Part shown: positions 1 through 7,434 of the stretch, in pieces
How the letters are laid out: each line of letters begins with the position of its first letter
How positions within the stretch are numbered: position 1 is the first letter of the stretch
Source of the DNA: Tsuneonella litorea
Lineage (GTDB): Bacteria; Pseudomonadota; Alphaproteobacteria; Sphingomonadales; Sphingomonadaceae
Assembly: GCF_025154015.1 (NCBI RefSeq)
Contig: NZ_JAOAMV010000001.1
Location: forward strand, 372,001-436,000
Direction: 5' to 3'
Length of the DNA: 64,000 bases
Notes under the pieces: generated by a model
Told to the model about the DNA's origin: nothing
Seen by the model: only the letters and a program-made list of their open reading frames with translations
Database searches by the model: none
Program-made: the position numbers and the translations under genes

Positions 1-29
1 TTCAACGCTCCGCACCTAATTGCCGGAGC

Positions 30-692
30 ATGAGAAACTTGAAGAAACTTCCCGCATTCTCGCTGCGCGCCGCGATTGCCGGCGCGCTTGCGGTTGGCGC
101 GCCCGCGGCGCTGCTAACGCTTCCCGCCGTCCCCGCCGAGGCCCAGTCGAGCCAGCTCGACCAGGCGGTTGCCGCATTGCGCGGCATCTCGACGATGAAG
201 GCCGACTTCACCCAGACGGACCGCAAGGGCCAGACGCTTTCGGGCGAGCTGACGCTCAAGCGGCCCGGCAAGATTCGCTTCGAATACGAAAAGGGCGCCA
301 ACATGCTCGTCGTATCGAACGGAAAGTCGCTCTATCTCGTCGATTACGAGGTCAAGCAGGTCCAGCGCTGGCCGATCGGCAATTCGCCGCTGGGCGCGCT
401 GCTCGATCCCAGCCGCGACGTGAAGCGGTACGGCAAGCTGGTCCCTTCGGGTAGCGACAACGTCGTCGCGGTCGAGGTCAAGGACAAAAAGCACCCCGAA
501 TACGGGGTGATCACGATGATCTTCGTCAAGAACGCGTCGGCCCCCGGCGGGCTGCAGCTGACCAACTGGGTCGCGCTCGATTCGCAGAACGGGCGCACCA
601 CCGTGCGCCTGTCGAACCAGCGTTACGGCGTCGCGGTGGCTGACAGCGCGTTCAAGTTCAGGGATCCCAGGCCCTCGTCCCGTCGCCGCTAG
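30..692 (+). CDS. lolA: Outer-membrane lipoprotein carrier protein LolA
   Basis: A 220-residue periplasmic chaperone that by family carries lipoproteins from the LolCDE exporter to the outer membrane. Residues 1-38 form a signal peptide ending AEA. The mature part has the LolA core: an early MKADFTQTDRKG segment, then GKIRFEYEK and a VSNGKSLYLVDYE strand pair typical of the open beta-barrel fold. GGAG stands just upstream of the ATG. A stop codon at 17-19 in another frame may be the end of a preceding gene, too short to name. The C-terminus (DPRPSSRRR) is basic and probably unstructured. Confidence 0.93.
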   Translation: MRNLKKLPAFSLRAAIAGALAVGAPAALLTLPAVPAEAQSSQLDQAVAALRGISTMKADFTQTDRKGQTLSGELTLKRPGKIRFEYEKGANMLVVSNGKSLYLVDYEVKQVQRWPIGNSPLGALLDPSRDVKRYGKLVPSGSDNVVAVEVKDKKHPEYGVITMIFVKNASAPGGLQLTNWVALDSQNGRTTVRLSNQRYGVAVADSAFKFRDPRPSSRRR

Positions 693-904
693 GCCCCGCT
701 TCGGCGGATTGCCGTTGGCACGATGCGACGAGCCGAATCGCGGCGTTCATCGAGGTGAAAGCCACCCGGGCGTAGAGCCGGTGTTGCGGAACGGCCCGAG
801 GCGGATTTCCCCCCTGTTGTCCGACCTCGCAAGAGGCTGCCCGCAAGCGTGACGAACGCTCAAAACGAACCCCCGCGCCAATGCCCCCGGCGCGGGGGTT
901 TTTT
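693..904 (+). ncRNA. Candidate structured small RNA or structured lolA 3' UTR
   Basis: This gene-free stretch contains nested complementary segments. GCGTTC (743-748) pairs with GAACGC (854-859), CGAGGT (751-756) with ACCTCG (824-829), and CGGGC (767-771) with GCCCG (794-798), giving a rod interrupted by bulges. It ends in a strong intrinsic terminator (870-904). A GNRA-type hairpin (CCTC-GCAA-GAGG, 825-836) competes with the second helix. The length and rod shape are reminiscent of 6S RNA, but I recognise no family signature. It could equally be the 3' UTR of lolA. Pairing is seen; expression and identity are inferred. Confidence 0.4.
870..904 (+). terminator. Intrinsic terminator before xth
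   Basis: A perfect 10-bp GC stem (CCCCCGCGCC 870-879 with GGCGCGGGGG 889-898), a 9-nt loop and a run of six T (899-904). It ends transcription from lolA or from the candidate RNA upstream of xth. Confidence 0.9.
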
Positions 905-947
905 CGTTCGCTGTTGCGACGCGCGGGGGCGCTGCTATCCGCCTGTC

Positions 948-1733
948 ATGCTTTCGATCGCCACCTGGAACATCAATTCGGTTCGCCTGCGCATCGACCA
1001 GGTCCTGCGCGTGCTGTCGGAGCAAGCGCCCGACGTGCTGTGTCTGCAGGAAATCAAGTGCCAGGAACACCAGTTCCCCGCCCAGGCGCTCGCCGACCTC
1101 GGCTACGTCCACCAGGCGGTGCACGGACAGAAGGGCTACCACGGCGTCGCCACCGTCAGCCGCTTGCCGTTCCGCGAGATCAGCCGCCACGACTGGCAGG
1201 ACAACGGCGAGGCGCGCCACGTCGGGGTCGAGATCGAAGGCTCCGGGCTGGTCGTCGAGAACGTCTACATCCCGGCCGGGGGCGACGTGCCCGATCGCGA
1301 GGCCAACCCCAAGTTCGGCCAGAAGCTCGATTTCCTCGAGCGGATGGCCCGCTGGGCGGATTCACTCGACCGGCCGACGCTGCTGGTCGGCGATTTCAAC
1401 GTCGCGCCGCTCGAATGCGACGTCTACGACCACAAGGCGCTGCTCAAGGTCGTCAGCCACACCCCGGTCGAAGTCGAGGCGCTTGGGCGGCTGGGGGACG
1501 CCCACGGCTGGGTCGACCTGGGGCGCAGGTTCATCCCGGCGCCCGAGCGCAACTACTCGTGGTGGTCCTACCGCAGCTACTGGCGGCAGAAGGACCAGGG
1601 CCGGCGGCTCGACCACATGTGGGCCAGTCCCGACCTGGCGAGACAGGCGACGGGCCACCGGTTCGTCGAGGAAACGCGCCGGTGGGACAGCCCGAGCGAC
1701 CACGTTCCGCTGGTCACGGAGTTCGACCTCTGA
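948..1733 (+). CDS. xth: Exodeoxyribonuclease III
   Basis: A 261-residue endonuclease/exonuclease/phosphatase-fold protein, expected to act as the AP endonuclease of base-excision repair. The catalytic set is visible: N8 and N10 in TWNIN, E35 in LCLQEIK, GDFNVAPLECDVYDH, RRLDHMW and the terminal SDHVPL. The ATG at 948 starts directly at the conserved core (MLSIATWNIN); an in-frame GTG at 849 would put the terminator inside the gene. Its TGA overlaps the proposed start of ribA. Confidence 0.95.
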   Translation: MLSIATWNINSVRLRIDQVLRVLSEQAPDVLCLQEIKCQEHQFPAQALADLGYVHQAVHGQKGYHGVATVSRLPFREISRHDWQDNGEARHVGVEIEGSGLVVENVYIPAGGDVPDREANPKFGQKLDFLERMARWADSLDRPTLLVGDFNVAPLECDVYDHKALLKVVSHTPVEVEALGRLGDAHGWVDLGRRFIPAPERNYSWWSYRSYWRQKDQGRRLDHMWASPDLARQATGHRFVEETRRWDSPSDHVPLVTEFDL

Positions 1734-2791
1734 CCGCGAGCCCATCCCGGCGCGCGGCGCAAGCGGTGGATGCGCTGCGCCACGGGTGGCCGATCGCGCT
1801 TGACGGCGGACCCACGCTCCTGCCCGCAGAGACCGCCTTCGCACCCGGAGCGCGCGCGGAACGGATGCTGATCGGCGCGGCGCGCGCGGAAACGCTCAAG
1901 CTTGCCAACCAGCGCGAGGCCGCAGTCCCGGAAGCACCGGTCCTGGTGCGCGGCGCCGGGAAGTTTGACCTCGCCGCCGCGCGTGCGCTCGCCGATCCCG
2001 CGCTCGATCTCGCGAACCCGCTCAAGGGTCCGTTTCGCGCCGAATCCCTCGATTGGGCCGAGGGGGCCGCCGCCGCCCTGGAGCTTGCGCGGATCGCGGG
2101 AATCCTGCCCGCGTTTCTCGTCGATCCCGCCAACGCGGGCGAGGCACAGCCGTTCGCTCCCGCCGATCTGGCCGCGTTCACCGATCCTGCGCGCCTCGTC
2201 ATCGCCGCGCGGGCGCACCTGCCGGTCGCGGCGGGCGAGGCGTGCGAGATCGTCGCCTTCCGCACGCCCGACGACCTGCGCGAACACGTCGCGCTGGTGT
2301 TCGGCGATCCGCGGTCGGACACGCCGCCGCTCGTGCGGCTGCATTCTGAATGCCTCACCGGCGACGTGCTCGGCAGCCTCAAGTGCGACTGCGGACCCCA
2401 ACTCGACGCGGCGCTCCACGCGGCCTCGCAGAAAGCGCGATCGGGCGGCTGGGGCGTCGTGCTCTACCTGCGGCAGGAAGGGCGTGGGATCGGCCTCGTC
2501 AACAAGCTGCGCGCCTACCGGCTGCAGGACGAAGGGTTCGACACGATCGACGCGAACCGCCGCCTCGGTCTGCCCGACGAGGCGCGCGACTTTCCGGTGG
2601 CGGCGCGAATGCTCGACCTGCTCGGCGCGCGCAGCGTCCGGCTGATGACGAACAATCTTGCGAAGGTCGTCGCACTGGAAGATGCCGGCGTGCGCGTGGT
2701 CGAGCGGGTGCCGCACCAGCTGCCCGACAACCCGCACAACGCGCGCTACCTCGCCACCAAGCGCGACCGGGCAGGGCACCTCCTCCGGTGA
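1730..2791 (+). CDS. ribA: GTP cyclohydrolase II RibA
   Basis: The 353-residue first enzyme of riboflavin synthesis, opening GTP to the diaminopyrimidine. The C-terminal catalytic half has the zinc set C208, C219 and C221 (HSECLTG..KCDCG), the LRQEGRGIGL GTP loop and NNPAK-like TNNLAK. The N-terminal half resembles the degenerate DHBP-synthase-like extension of sphingomonad RibA, without clear catalytic residues. No ATG lies near. CTG 1730 has a GGAG eight bases upstream and overlaps the xth stop as CTGA; GTG 1766 is the alternative. The 3' end overlaps the next gene as GTGA. Confidence 0.9.
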   Translation: MTASPSRRAAQAVDALRHGWPIALDGGPTLLPAETAFAPGARAERMLIGAARAETLKLANQREAAVPEAPVLVRGAGKFDLAAARALADPALDLANPLKGPFRAESLDWAEGAAAALELARIAGILPAFLVDPANAGEAQPFAPADLAAFTDPARLVIAARAHLPVAAGEACEIVAFRTPDDLREHVALVFGDPRSDTPPLVRLHSECLTGDVLGSLKCDCGPQLDAALHAASQKARSGGWGVVLYLRQEGRGIGLVNKLRAYRLQDEGFDTIDANRRLGLPDEARDFPVAARMLDLLGARSVRLMTNNLAKVVALEDAGVRVVERVPHQLPDNPHNARYLATKRDRAGHLLR

Positions 2792-3285
2792 CCATATCGA
2801 TCCGCGCGGAGCGGCCGGGTGACGCGGCCGCGATTCGCGCGGTCACCGCGGATGCGTTCGCGGGGGTCCCCTACAGCGACGGCAGCGAATCCGGCATCAT
2901 CGACGCGCTGCGCGCCGCCGGCGACCTTTCGCTGTCGCTCGTCGCGGAGACGGACGGCACGGTGGCGGGACACGTCGCGTTCTCGCCGGTCGTCATCGAG
3001 GGCGGCGAGGATGGCTGGTTCGGCCTCGGCCCGGTCTCCGTCCGTCCCGACCTTCAACGGCTCGGCATCGGATCGCGCCTGATCGGGACGGGCATCGCTG
3101 AACTGCGGCTACGGGCCGCGCGCGGCGTGGTGCTGGTCGGCGATCCCGCATATTACGCGCGGTTCGGTTTCGAGCGCGACATCCGGCTGGTCTATCCGCG
3201 TCCGGGGGGCGAGTTCCTGCAACGGCTGGTTCTGGCGGGCAGCGGGACCGGCGGCGTGGTGCGCTACGCGCGCGCGTTCGGCTGA
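2788..3285 (+). CDS. GNAT-family N-acetyltransferase (YhbS-like)
   Basis: A 165-residue GNAT acetyltransferase. The acetyl-CoA loop reads LQRLGIGSRLI, in a VSVRPDLQ strand, followed by LVGDPAYYARFGF, a hallmark of the YhbS group. The substrate is not predictable. GTG 2788 overlaps the ribA stop (GTGA), so it is probably translationally coupled at the end of the xth-ribA unit. It converges on psd with three bases between stops. Confidence 0.85.
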   Translation: MTISIRAERPGDAAAIRAVTADAFAGVPYSDGSESGIIDALRAAGDLSLSLVAETDGTVAGHVAFSPVVIEGGEDGWFGLGPVSVRPDLQRLGIGSRLIGTGIAELRLRAARGVVLVGDPAYYARFGFERDIRLVYPRPGGEFLQRLVLAGSGTGGVVRYARAFG

Positions 3286-3288
3286 TCT

Positions 3289-4125
3289 CTACAGTCGGCG
3301 GCCAAGGGCCTGTCCCATGCGCACGGTGCTTCCCGCACCGATCCCCTCGATCCACTCGACATTCCCCGGCTCGAACAGCAGCACCACGGTCGAGCCGAGG
3401 TAGAACCGGCCCATCTCGTCGCCCGCCGCGAAGCGCGGTCCGGTGAAATCGCGGCTCTCGATCACCCTTCCGTGCGGCTTCACCCGTCCGCTCCAGACGG
3501 TTTCGATTCCGGCGACGATCATCGCCCCGACCATCACGCTGGCGAACCGGCCGAGTTCTCCATCGAACAGGCACGCGAGCCGTTCGTTGCGGGCGAACAG
3601 CCGCTCGACCCCCTCGGCGGTCACCCCGTTCACCGAGAACAGGTCGCCCGGCACGTAGCGCGTCTGCCGCAAGGTCCCGGCGGCGGGCATGTGGACCCGG
3701 TGGTAGTCCTTCGGGGACAGGTAGATCGTCACGAACCGCCCCCCGTCGAACCGGTGGGCGTCGCCGGCGTCAACCGCCAGCAATTCCGCGACGGAATAGT
3801 CGCGGCCCTTGGCCTGGACGATCCGGCCGTCGGCGATTTCGCCGATCTGGCTCACCGCCCCGTCGGCCGGGCTGAGGACGAAGCGCTCCGTATCTGCGAG
3901 CGGTCGCGCGCCGGGTTTGAGGGCACGGGTGAAGAACGTGTTGAAGGTCGGGTAGGCCTCGACCGGCTCGGCCGCCTCGCTCATGTCGACGTCATAGGCG
4001 GCGATGAACCGGCGGATCAGCGGGTCGCGGATCCAGGGCGTCGTGGAGTCGGCGAACCGGCCCGCGAGTTTCGACAGGGCGTGCTGCGGCGCAAGGTGCT
4101 GCAATCGGATGAAGGCCGAACTCAT
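3289..4125 (-). CDS. psd: Phosphatidylserine decarboxylase proenzyme
   Basis: A 278-residue pyruvoyl enzyme converting phosphatidylserine to phosphatidylethanolamine at the inner membrane. The self-cleavage motif LGST sits near the C-terminus, giving cleavage G244/S245 and a short alpha chain of about 34 residues. Also seen are YPTFNTFFTRALK, SPADGAVS and YLSPKDYHRVHMP with the catalytic His. The start MSSAFIRLQ (4125) is chosen over an upstream in-frame start that would add an unconserved arginine-rich tail. pssA, often adjacent in other bacteria, is absent here. Confidence 0.95.
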   Translation of the reverse strand: MSSAFIRLQHLAPQHALSKLAGRFADSTTPWIRDPLIRRFIAAYDVDMSEAAEPVEAYPTFNTFFTRALKPGARPLADTERFVLSPADGAVSQIGEIADGRIVQAKGRDYSVAELLAVDAGDAHRFDGGRFVTIYLSPKDYHRVHMPAAGTLRQTRYVPGDLFSVNGVTAEGVERLFARNERLACLFDGELGRFASVMVGAMIVAGIETVWSGRVKPHGRVIESRDFTGPRFAAGDEMGRFYLGSTVVLLFEPGNVEWIEGIGAGSTVRMGQALGRRL

Positions 4126-4156
4126 GCGGCCCGGTTGGCGGCAAGCGAACGGTTCG

Positions 4157-4420
4157 TCAACGCAGCTGGCTATCCTTGCTCCCGCGGCGGTTGATCGCGG
4201 AGTGACGCACGGCGCCGTCCCGTTCCGCCTGGCAGCCGACGCAGGTCCGCACGCCCGGCAGCGCCTCGCGCCGACGCGGCGGGATCGGCTCGCCGCAATC
4301 GTCGCAGTATTCCGCACTCGCTCCCTTCGGCGTGCGGGCGCGGGCCGCGGCGACCGCGTCGCTGACCGTGTCGTCGATCTGGTCCTGAACCGCGCCGTCG
4401 CGCGTCCAACCGCCTGCCAT
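4157..4420 (-). CDS. DksA/TraR-type C4 zinc-finger protein
   Basis: An 87-residue protein with C39-x2-C42-x17-C60-x2-C63, the DksA/TraR zinc finger, preceded by a short helical part (VQDQIDDTVSDAVAAARAR). It lacks the long coiled coil of full DksA, so it belongs to the short TraR/YbiI-like group, whose members bind in the RNA polymerase secondary channel. It lies just upstream of psd on the same strand. Its role is inferred from the family. Confidence 0.85.
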   Translation of the reverse strand: MAGGWTRDGAVQDQIDDTVSDAVAAARARTPKGASAEYCDDCGEPIPPRRREALPGVRTCVGCQAERDGAVRHSAINRRGSKDSQLR

Positions 4421-4469
4421 GCCGTGCTCCTTTCAGGAACAACCGGCAGGATCGGGCAGGGGTTCCCCT

Positions 4470-5471
4470 TCAGCGCTTCTCGAAGGGCTTGATGCCGACG
4501 CCGAGCGCGTTGGGCCCGACCGTCAGCCGGTCATCCGACCAGTCAGCGACGAACGCAGTCGATCGCCGCACACCCGGCGCCAGGCGGGCGTCGTTGCCCG
4601 CCACCGCGAGGCCATCGGCCGAATGCCTCTGGTTTTCGGCCGCGACCGCGATGAAGGTCGAATGATTTTCCTTGTCCGCGCCTTGCACGAACCAGTTGTT
4701 GGTGATCTGTCCGGTCGCTCCGTCGGGCAGGTCGATCATGTAGTTCGTGCCGCGCCCCTGCGAATCGTCGAAGCTCGAGCTCGCGATCTCTACGCGGGCG
4801 GCGCGGGTTTTGACGTAATGACCCCCTGTGCCGCGTTCGAAGCGGCTGCGGGTTATCCGCAGGCGGCCGTAGTCGCCGACGTAGATCGAATGCGCGCAGC
4901 CCGCCTCGTTCTCGCACGTGCCGAGGCCGGAAAAGGTGCTCTTGTCGATCACGATCGTCCCCGCCGGATCGCTGGCGGTCAGGATGCCCTGCTGGCTGTC
5001 GAGAAACCAGCTCTGGGCAACGGTGAGGTCGCCCCGCTCGAGCCGGATGCCCGCGCCGTTCTTGTCCGGCACCGCCATGCCGCGAAACGTCAGCCCGGCC
5101 ACGCGGGCCGCGCGCCCGCGCAGAACAAGCGCGGCCTTGCCCTCGCACGTCTTGTTCTCGAAGACCGCCTTGCCCGGCTGCGAGGCGAGATAGGTCACCG
5201 CGCCGGCCTCCTGTACCGCGCACTGGCGATAGGTGCCCGGCGCCACGGCGATCGTGCCGTGACCGCTCCCCACCGCGTTCACCGCCTGCTGCAGCGTGGA
5301 ATATCCGCGCCCCGTCTCTACCACCGTGAACGGCGCGCCCGGGCTGTCCTGTGCGAGGACCGCGGCGGCAGGTATCGCCAAGACCGCCACCGCGGCGAGC
5401 GCGAGAACGAGCGCCATGGACGGCCGAGCGAGCGTGCGCCGGTCGGCGGCGGGGCGGGCGAGACTGTCCAT
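4470..5471 (-). CDS. Secreted right-handed beta-helix repeat protein
   Basis: A 333-residue protein with a hydrophobic segment at about 17-41 (signal peptide or anchor ending VLAQ) and a body of short repeats rich in G, N, S and V. Turns such as NGAGIRLERGDLTV, DPAGTIVIDKSTF, DYGRLRITRSRFE and AARVEIASSSFDD are the pattern of parallel beta-helix (pectate-lyase/NosD-like) proteins. YSTLQQAVNAV near the N-terminus is the usual helix cap of such folds. No catalytic signature is recognised, so substrate and activity are unknown. It appears monocistronic. Confidence 0.75.
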   Translation of the reverse strand: MDSLARPAADRRTLARPSMALVLALAAVAVLAIPAAAVLAQDSPGAPFTVVETGRGYSTLQQAVNAVGSGHGTIAVAPGTYRQCAVQEAGAVTYLASQPGKAVFENKTCEGKAALVLRGRAARVAGLTFRGMAVPDKNGAGIRLERGDLTVAQSWFLDSQQGILTASDPAGTIVIDKSTFSGLGTCENEAGCAHSIYVGDYGRLRITRSRFERGTGGHYVKTRAARVEIASSSFDDSQGRGTNYMIDLPDGATGQITNNWFVQGADKENHSTFIAVAAENQRHSADGLAVAGNDARLAPGVRRSTAFVADWSDDRLTVGPNALGVGIKPFEKR

Positions 5472-5506
5472 GGGGCCCGCGATAGCGAATCCTGGTTAAC
5501 GCGCTC

Positions 5507-5788
5507 CTAAGGATTCCTGTCCGGCTGCTCGCCCCAGCGCCAGCGCCAGCCGCCCCGCGTGCGGCGGCGTGCGATCAGGATCAGGGCCGTGGTTGCGACC
5601 GCGATGACGAGACCGGCCACCAACGGACCGACGTCGGGGTCTGCCCCGGCAAGCAGTCCGGCGCCCGCCACGATGCCGAGATAGACGAGCAGGACCACCC
5701 AGCCCTGCCAGGCGATGGGGAGCCCCGCGCCGTATCCGAAACGCTTGGCAGCGAACCAGTCGCCCTCCTCGAAGAACCCGTGCAGCAT
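5507..5788 (-). CDS. Small two-helix membrane protein of the SPFH operon
   Basis: A 93-residue protein with a polar N-terminus (MLHGFFEEGDWFAAKRFGYG), two hydrophobic segments (about 30-48 and 55-73) and a basic, tryptophan-rich tail (RRRTRGGWRWRWGEQ). I recognise no named family. It starts three bases after the stop of the RHH gene, so it is very likely the last gene of the SPFH-RHH operon. Function unknown; the context suggests a membrane partner of the band-7 protein. Confidence 0.75.
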   Translation of the reverse strand: MLHGFFEEGDWFAAKRFGYGAGLPIAWQGWVVLLVYLGIVAGAGLLAGADPDVGPLVAGLVIAVATTALILIARRRTRGGWRWRWGEQPDRNP

Positions 5789-5791
5789 CGA

Positions 5792-5995
5792 TCAGTTCTC
5801 CATTGGCGGGCGGCCGCGGCGGGCGGGCCGTGTCCGTTCCGCGGCGATCCCGCGCGCCTTGAGCGCCTCGCGCAGCAGGACCTCGATCTCGGCATTTGCG
5901 CTGCGCAGTTCGGCCGCAGCCAGCCGCTCGACCGCGGCGAAGACCGCCGGGTCGAGGCGAAGGGCGAAGGCCTTTCTGGGCGGCGTGTCGGCCAT
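5792..5995 (-). CDS. Arc-like ribbon-helix-helix DNA-binding protein
   Basis: A 67-residue protein almost wholly made of an Arc/MetJ fold. The beta-strand KAFALRLDP is followed by helix FAAVERLAAAELRS and the characteristic NAEIEVLLREAL helix, then a basic tail. Such proteins bind palindromic operators as dimers of dimers. It sits six bases after the SPFH gene and three before the small membrane protein, so it may autoregulate the operon through the palindrome at 6931-6962. Some related proteins are antitoxins, but no toxin gene is adjacent. Confidence 0.85.
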   Translation of the reverse strand: MADTPPRKAFALRLDPAVFAAVERLAAAELRSANAEIEVLLREALKARGIAAERTRPARRGRPPMEN

Positions 5996-6001
5996 GGCCG
6001 G

Positions 6002-6916
6002 CTACTGGTAGAGCGTTCCGGCGTTGACCACCGGCTGCGCCTCGCGCTCGCCGCACAGCACGACCATGAGGTTCGACACCATCGTCGCCCGGCGCTCGTC
6101 GTCGAGTTCGACGATCTCGTCCTCGGACAGCTTGGCCAGCGCCATTTCGACCATGCTGACCGCGCCCATCACCAGCTTCGCGCGGGCGGCGATCACCGCT
6201 TCGGCCTGCTGGCGGCGCAGCATCGCGCCGGCGATCTCCGGGGCATAGGCGAGGTGGGTTAGGCCCGCCTCGTCGACCACGATGCCGGCGACGTGCAGCC
6301 GCTCGTTGAGCTCGGTCTGGAGCTCGGAATTGACCACGTCGGGGCTGCCGCGCAGGGTCGTCTCCTCTTCCTCGAGGTCGTCGTAGGGATGCCGTGCGCC
6401 TACCGTGCGCAGGCCGGCCTCGATCTGAATATTCACGAACTCCTTGAAATCGTCGACGTCGAAGCTCGCCTGCGCGGTGTCGGCGACGCGCCACACGACG
6501 TTGCAGGCAATGTCGATCGGGTTGCCCTTGAGGTCGTTGATCTTGACCCGGTCCGAATGGACGTTGTGCGCGCGGGCGGAGATCTTCTTCTTGGCGATCC
6601 ACGGCCAGACCCAGCGCAACCCCTCGGTACGGTCGGTGCCCTTGTAGGCGCCGAACAGCGTGAGCACCGCCGCCTGGTTGGGCTGGATCATGTAGAACCC
6701 CACCGCGACGAACAGCGTGGCGATGATCGCACCGACCAGACTGCCGAGGAACGCGAGCTTGGTCGCCTTGTCGGCACCCGCGGGCGGGAAGCCGCCCGCC
6801 ACCCACCACGCGCCCAGCGCAATCACGGCAAGCAGGACGAACAGCATCACGAAGCCGTTGAACGCCGATGCCGGCACCTCGCGACTTCTGGTCATCCCCT
6901 TCAGTTCCACCGACAT
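6002..6916 (-). CDS. SPFH/band-7 domain membrane protein
   Basis: A 304-residue protein with two N-terminal transmembrane segments (about 21-42 and 54-77) followed by a band-7/prohibitin domain. [21 protein letters not shown] starts the domain; [13 protein letters not shown] and [13 protein letters not shown] are typical of stomatin/flotillin-like proteins. These form large membrane microdomain rings that organise proteases or stress responses. It is the first gene of a tight three-gene operon with an AT-rich palindrome just upstream. Its specific role is unknown. Confidence 0.88.
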   Translation of the reverse strand: MSVELKGMTRSREVPASAFNGFVMLFVLLAVIALGAWWVAGGFPPAGADKATKLAFLGSLVGAIIATLFVAVGFYMIQPNQAAVLTLFGAYKGTDRTEGLRWVWPWIAKKKISARAHNVHSDRVKINDLKGNPIDIACNVVWRVADTAQASFDVDDFKEFVNIQIEAGLRTVGARHPYDDLEEEETTLRGSPDVVNSELQTELNERLHVAGIVVDEAGLTHLAYAPEIAGAMLRRQQAEAVIAARAKLVMGAVSMVEMALAKLSEDEIVELDDERRATMVSNLMVVLCGEREAQPVVNAGTLYQ

Positions 6917-6930
6917 GACGAATCACTCCT

Positions 6931-6962
6931 TCGATATGAAAGTGATATCATATTTATATCGA
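6931..6962. promoter_or_regulatory. AT-rich palindrome upstream of the SPFH operon (candidate operator/promoter)
   Basis: TCGATAT (6931-6937) and ATATCGA (6956-6962) are a perfect 7-bp inverted repeat, with a GATATC palindrome (6944-6949) between the arms. It lies 15 bases from the SPFH start in an otherwise GC-rich genome. A plausible binding site for the Arc-like protein of the same operon; inferred, not shown. Confidence 0.5.
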
Positions 6963-7086
6963 TTCCGGAATTTTGCAAACCGGTTCTTGAAAGTGGCTGC
7001 ATTGCCCCCATTTCGCTTTCGCGGGACCGGGCCCCTCTGGCGCGGCGCAGCGGCCTTCTGGCTTTTGCGTCGCGTGATGTCGGACC

Positions 7087-7179
7087 GCATCGGATGTTGC
7101 CGATGCCGGGCCTGGGCTCACCCCCTTCCCCAACGCCCACCGGTGTCGGCAACTCCGATCGAACTGCAATTCGTTCGAT
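7087..7179 (+). promoter_or_regulatory. Two hairpins in the ydcH leader
   Basis: GCATCGG (7087-7093) pairs with CCGATGC (7100-7106) across a 6-nt loop. ATCGAAC (7158-7164) pairs with GTTCGAT (7173-7179) directly before the GGGAGA ribosome-binding site. They could be protein operators or mRNA structures controlling ydcH. The rest of 6963-7192 shows nothing recognisable. Confidence 0.35.
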
Positions 7180-7192
7180 AGGGAGACGACGT

Positions 7193-7369
7193 ATGTCCGA
7201 CCGGCTGTACCTGCTGATGGAACGCCACCAGAAACTCGACCAGATGATCGCCGCGGCGCAGAAGCGCGGGCTGCCCGATCCGTTCGAGATCATTCGCCTG
7301 AAGAACCTGAAGCTCGCCGTAAAGGAGCGCCTCGCGCGCGCGATGCGGCGCCGCGCGCCCGCGCGTTGA
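7193..7369 (+). CDS. YdcH family (DUF465) small protein
   Basis: A 58-residue, highly charged helical protein. The family pattern is visible: a first helix LYLLMERHQKLDQMIAAAQ, a short PDPFEI linker, then IRLKNLKLAVKERLARAMRR, forming a helical hairpin. Function in the family is not established. GGGAGA precedes the ATG by seven bases. It lies upstream of the TerC-family gene on the same strand, separated by a GC hairpin without a T-tract. Confidence 0.85.
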   Translation: MSDRLYLLMERHQKLDQMIAAAQKRGLPDPFEIIRLKNLKLAVKERLARAMRRRAPAR

Positions 7370-7377
7370 CCCGGTCG

Positions 7378-7404
7378 CCGGGCGCGCTCCGGTGGCGCGC
7401 CCGG
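7378..7404 (+). promoter_or_regulatory. GC-rich hairpin between ydcH and the terC-family gene
   Basis: CCGGGCGCGC (7378-7387) and GCGCGCCCGG (7395-7404) form a perfect 10-bp stem with a 7-nt loop and no following T-run. It may stabilise or process the ydcH transcript or slow polymerase before the downstream gene. The gap is too short for a yybP-ykoY manganese riboswitch, which controls some TerC genes elsewhere. Confidence 0.45.
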
Positions 7405-7434
7405 CATTCGCCCCTTCAGGCGGAGCAAGGCCCG

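Noticed and set aside
712-731. TTGGCACGATGC as a sigma-54 promoter
   Set aside because: The -24 half matches, but the -12 TTGCA element is missing at the right distance.
849-947. GTG 849 as an earlier start for xth
   Set aside because: The extension would be translated through a strong intrinsic terminator, and the conserved domain begins exactly at ATG 948.
5792-5995. Antitoxin of a toxin-antitoxin pair
   Set aside because: No toxin-like gene is adjacent; the neighbours are a band-7 protein and a small membrane protein.
7370-7434. Manganese riboswitch (yybP-ykoY) before the TerC-family gene
   Set aside because: The gap is only 65 bases and holds one plain hairpin without the conserved loop sequences.
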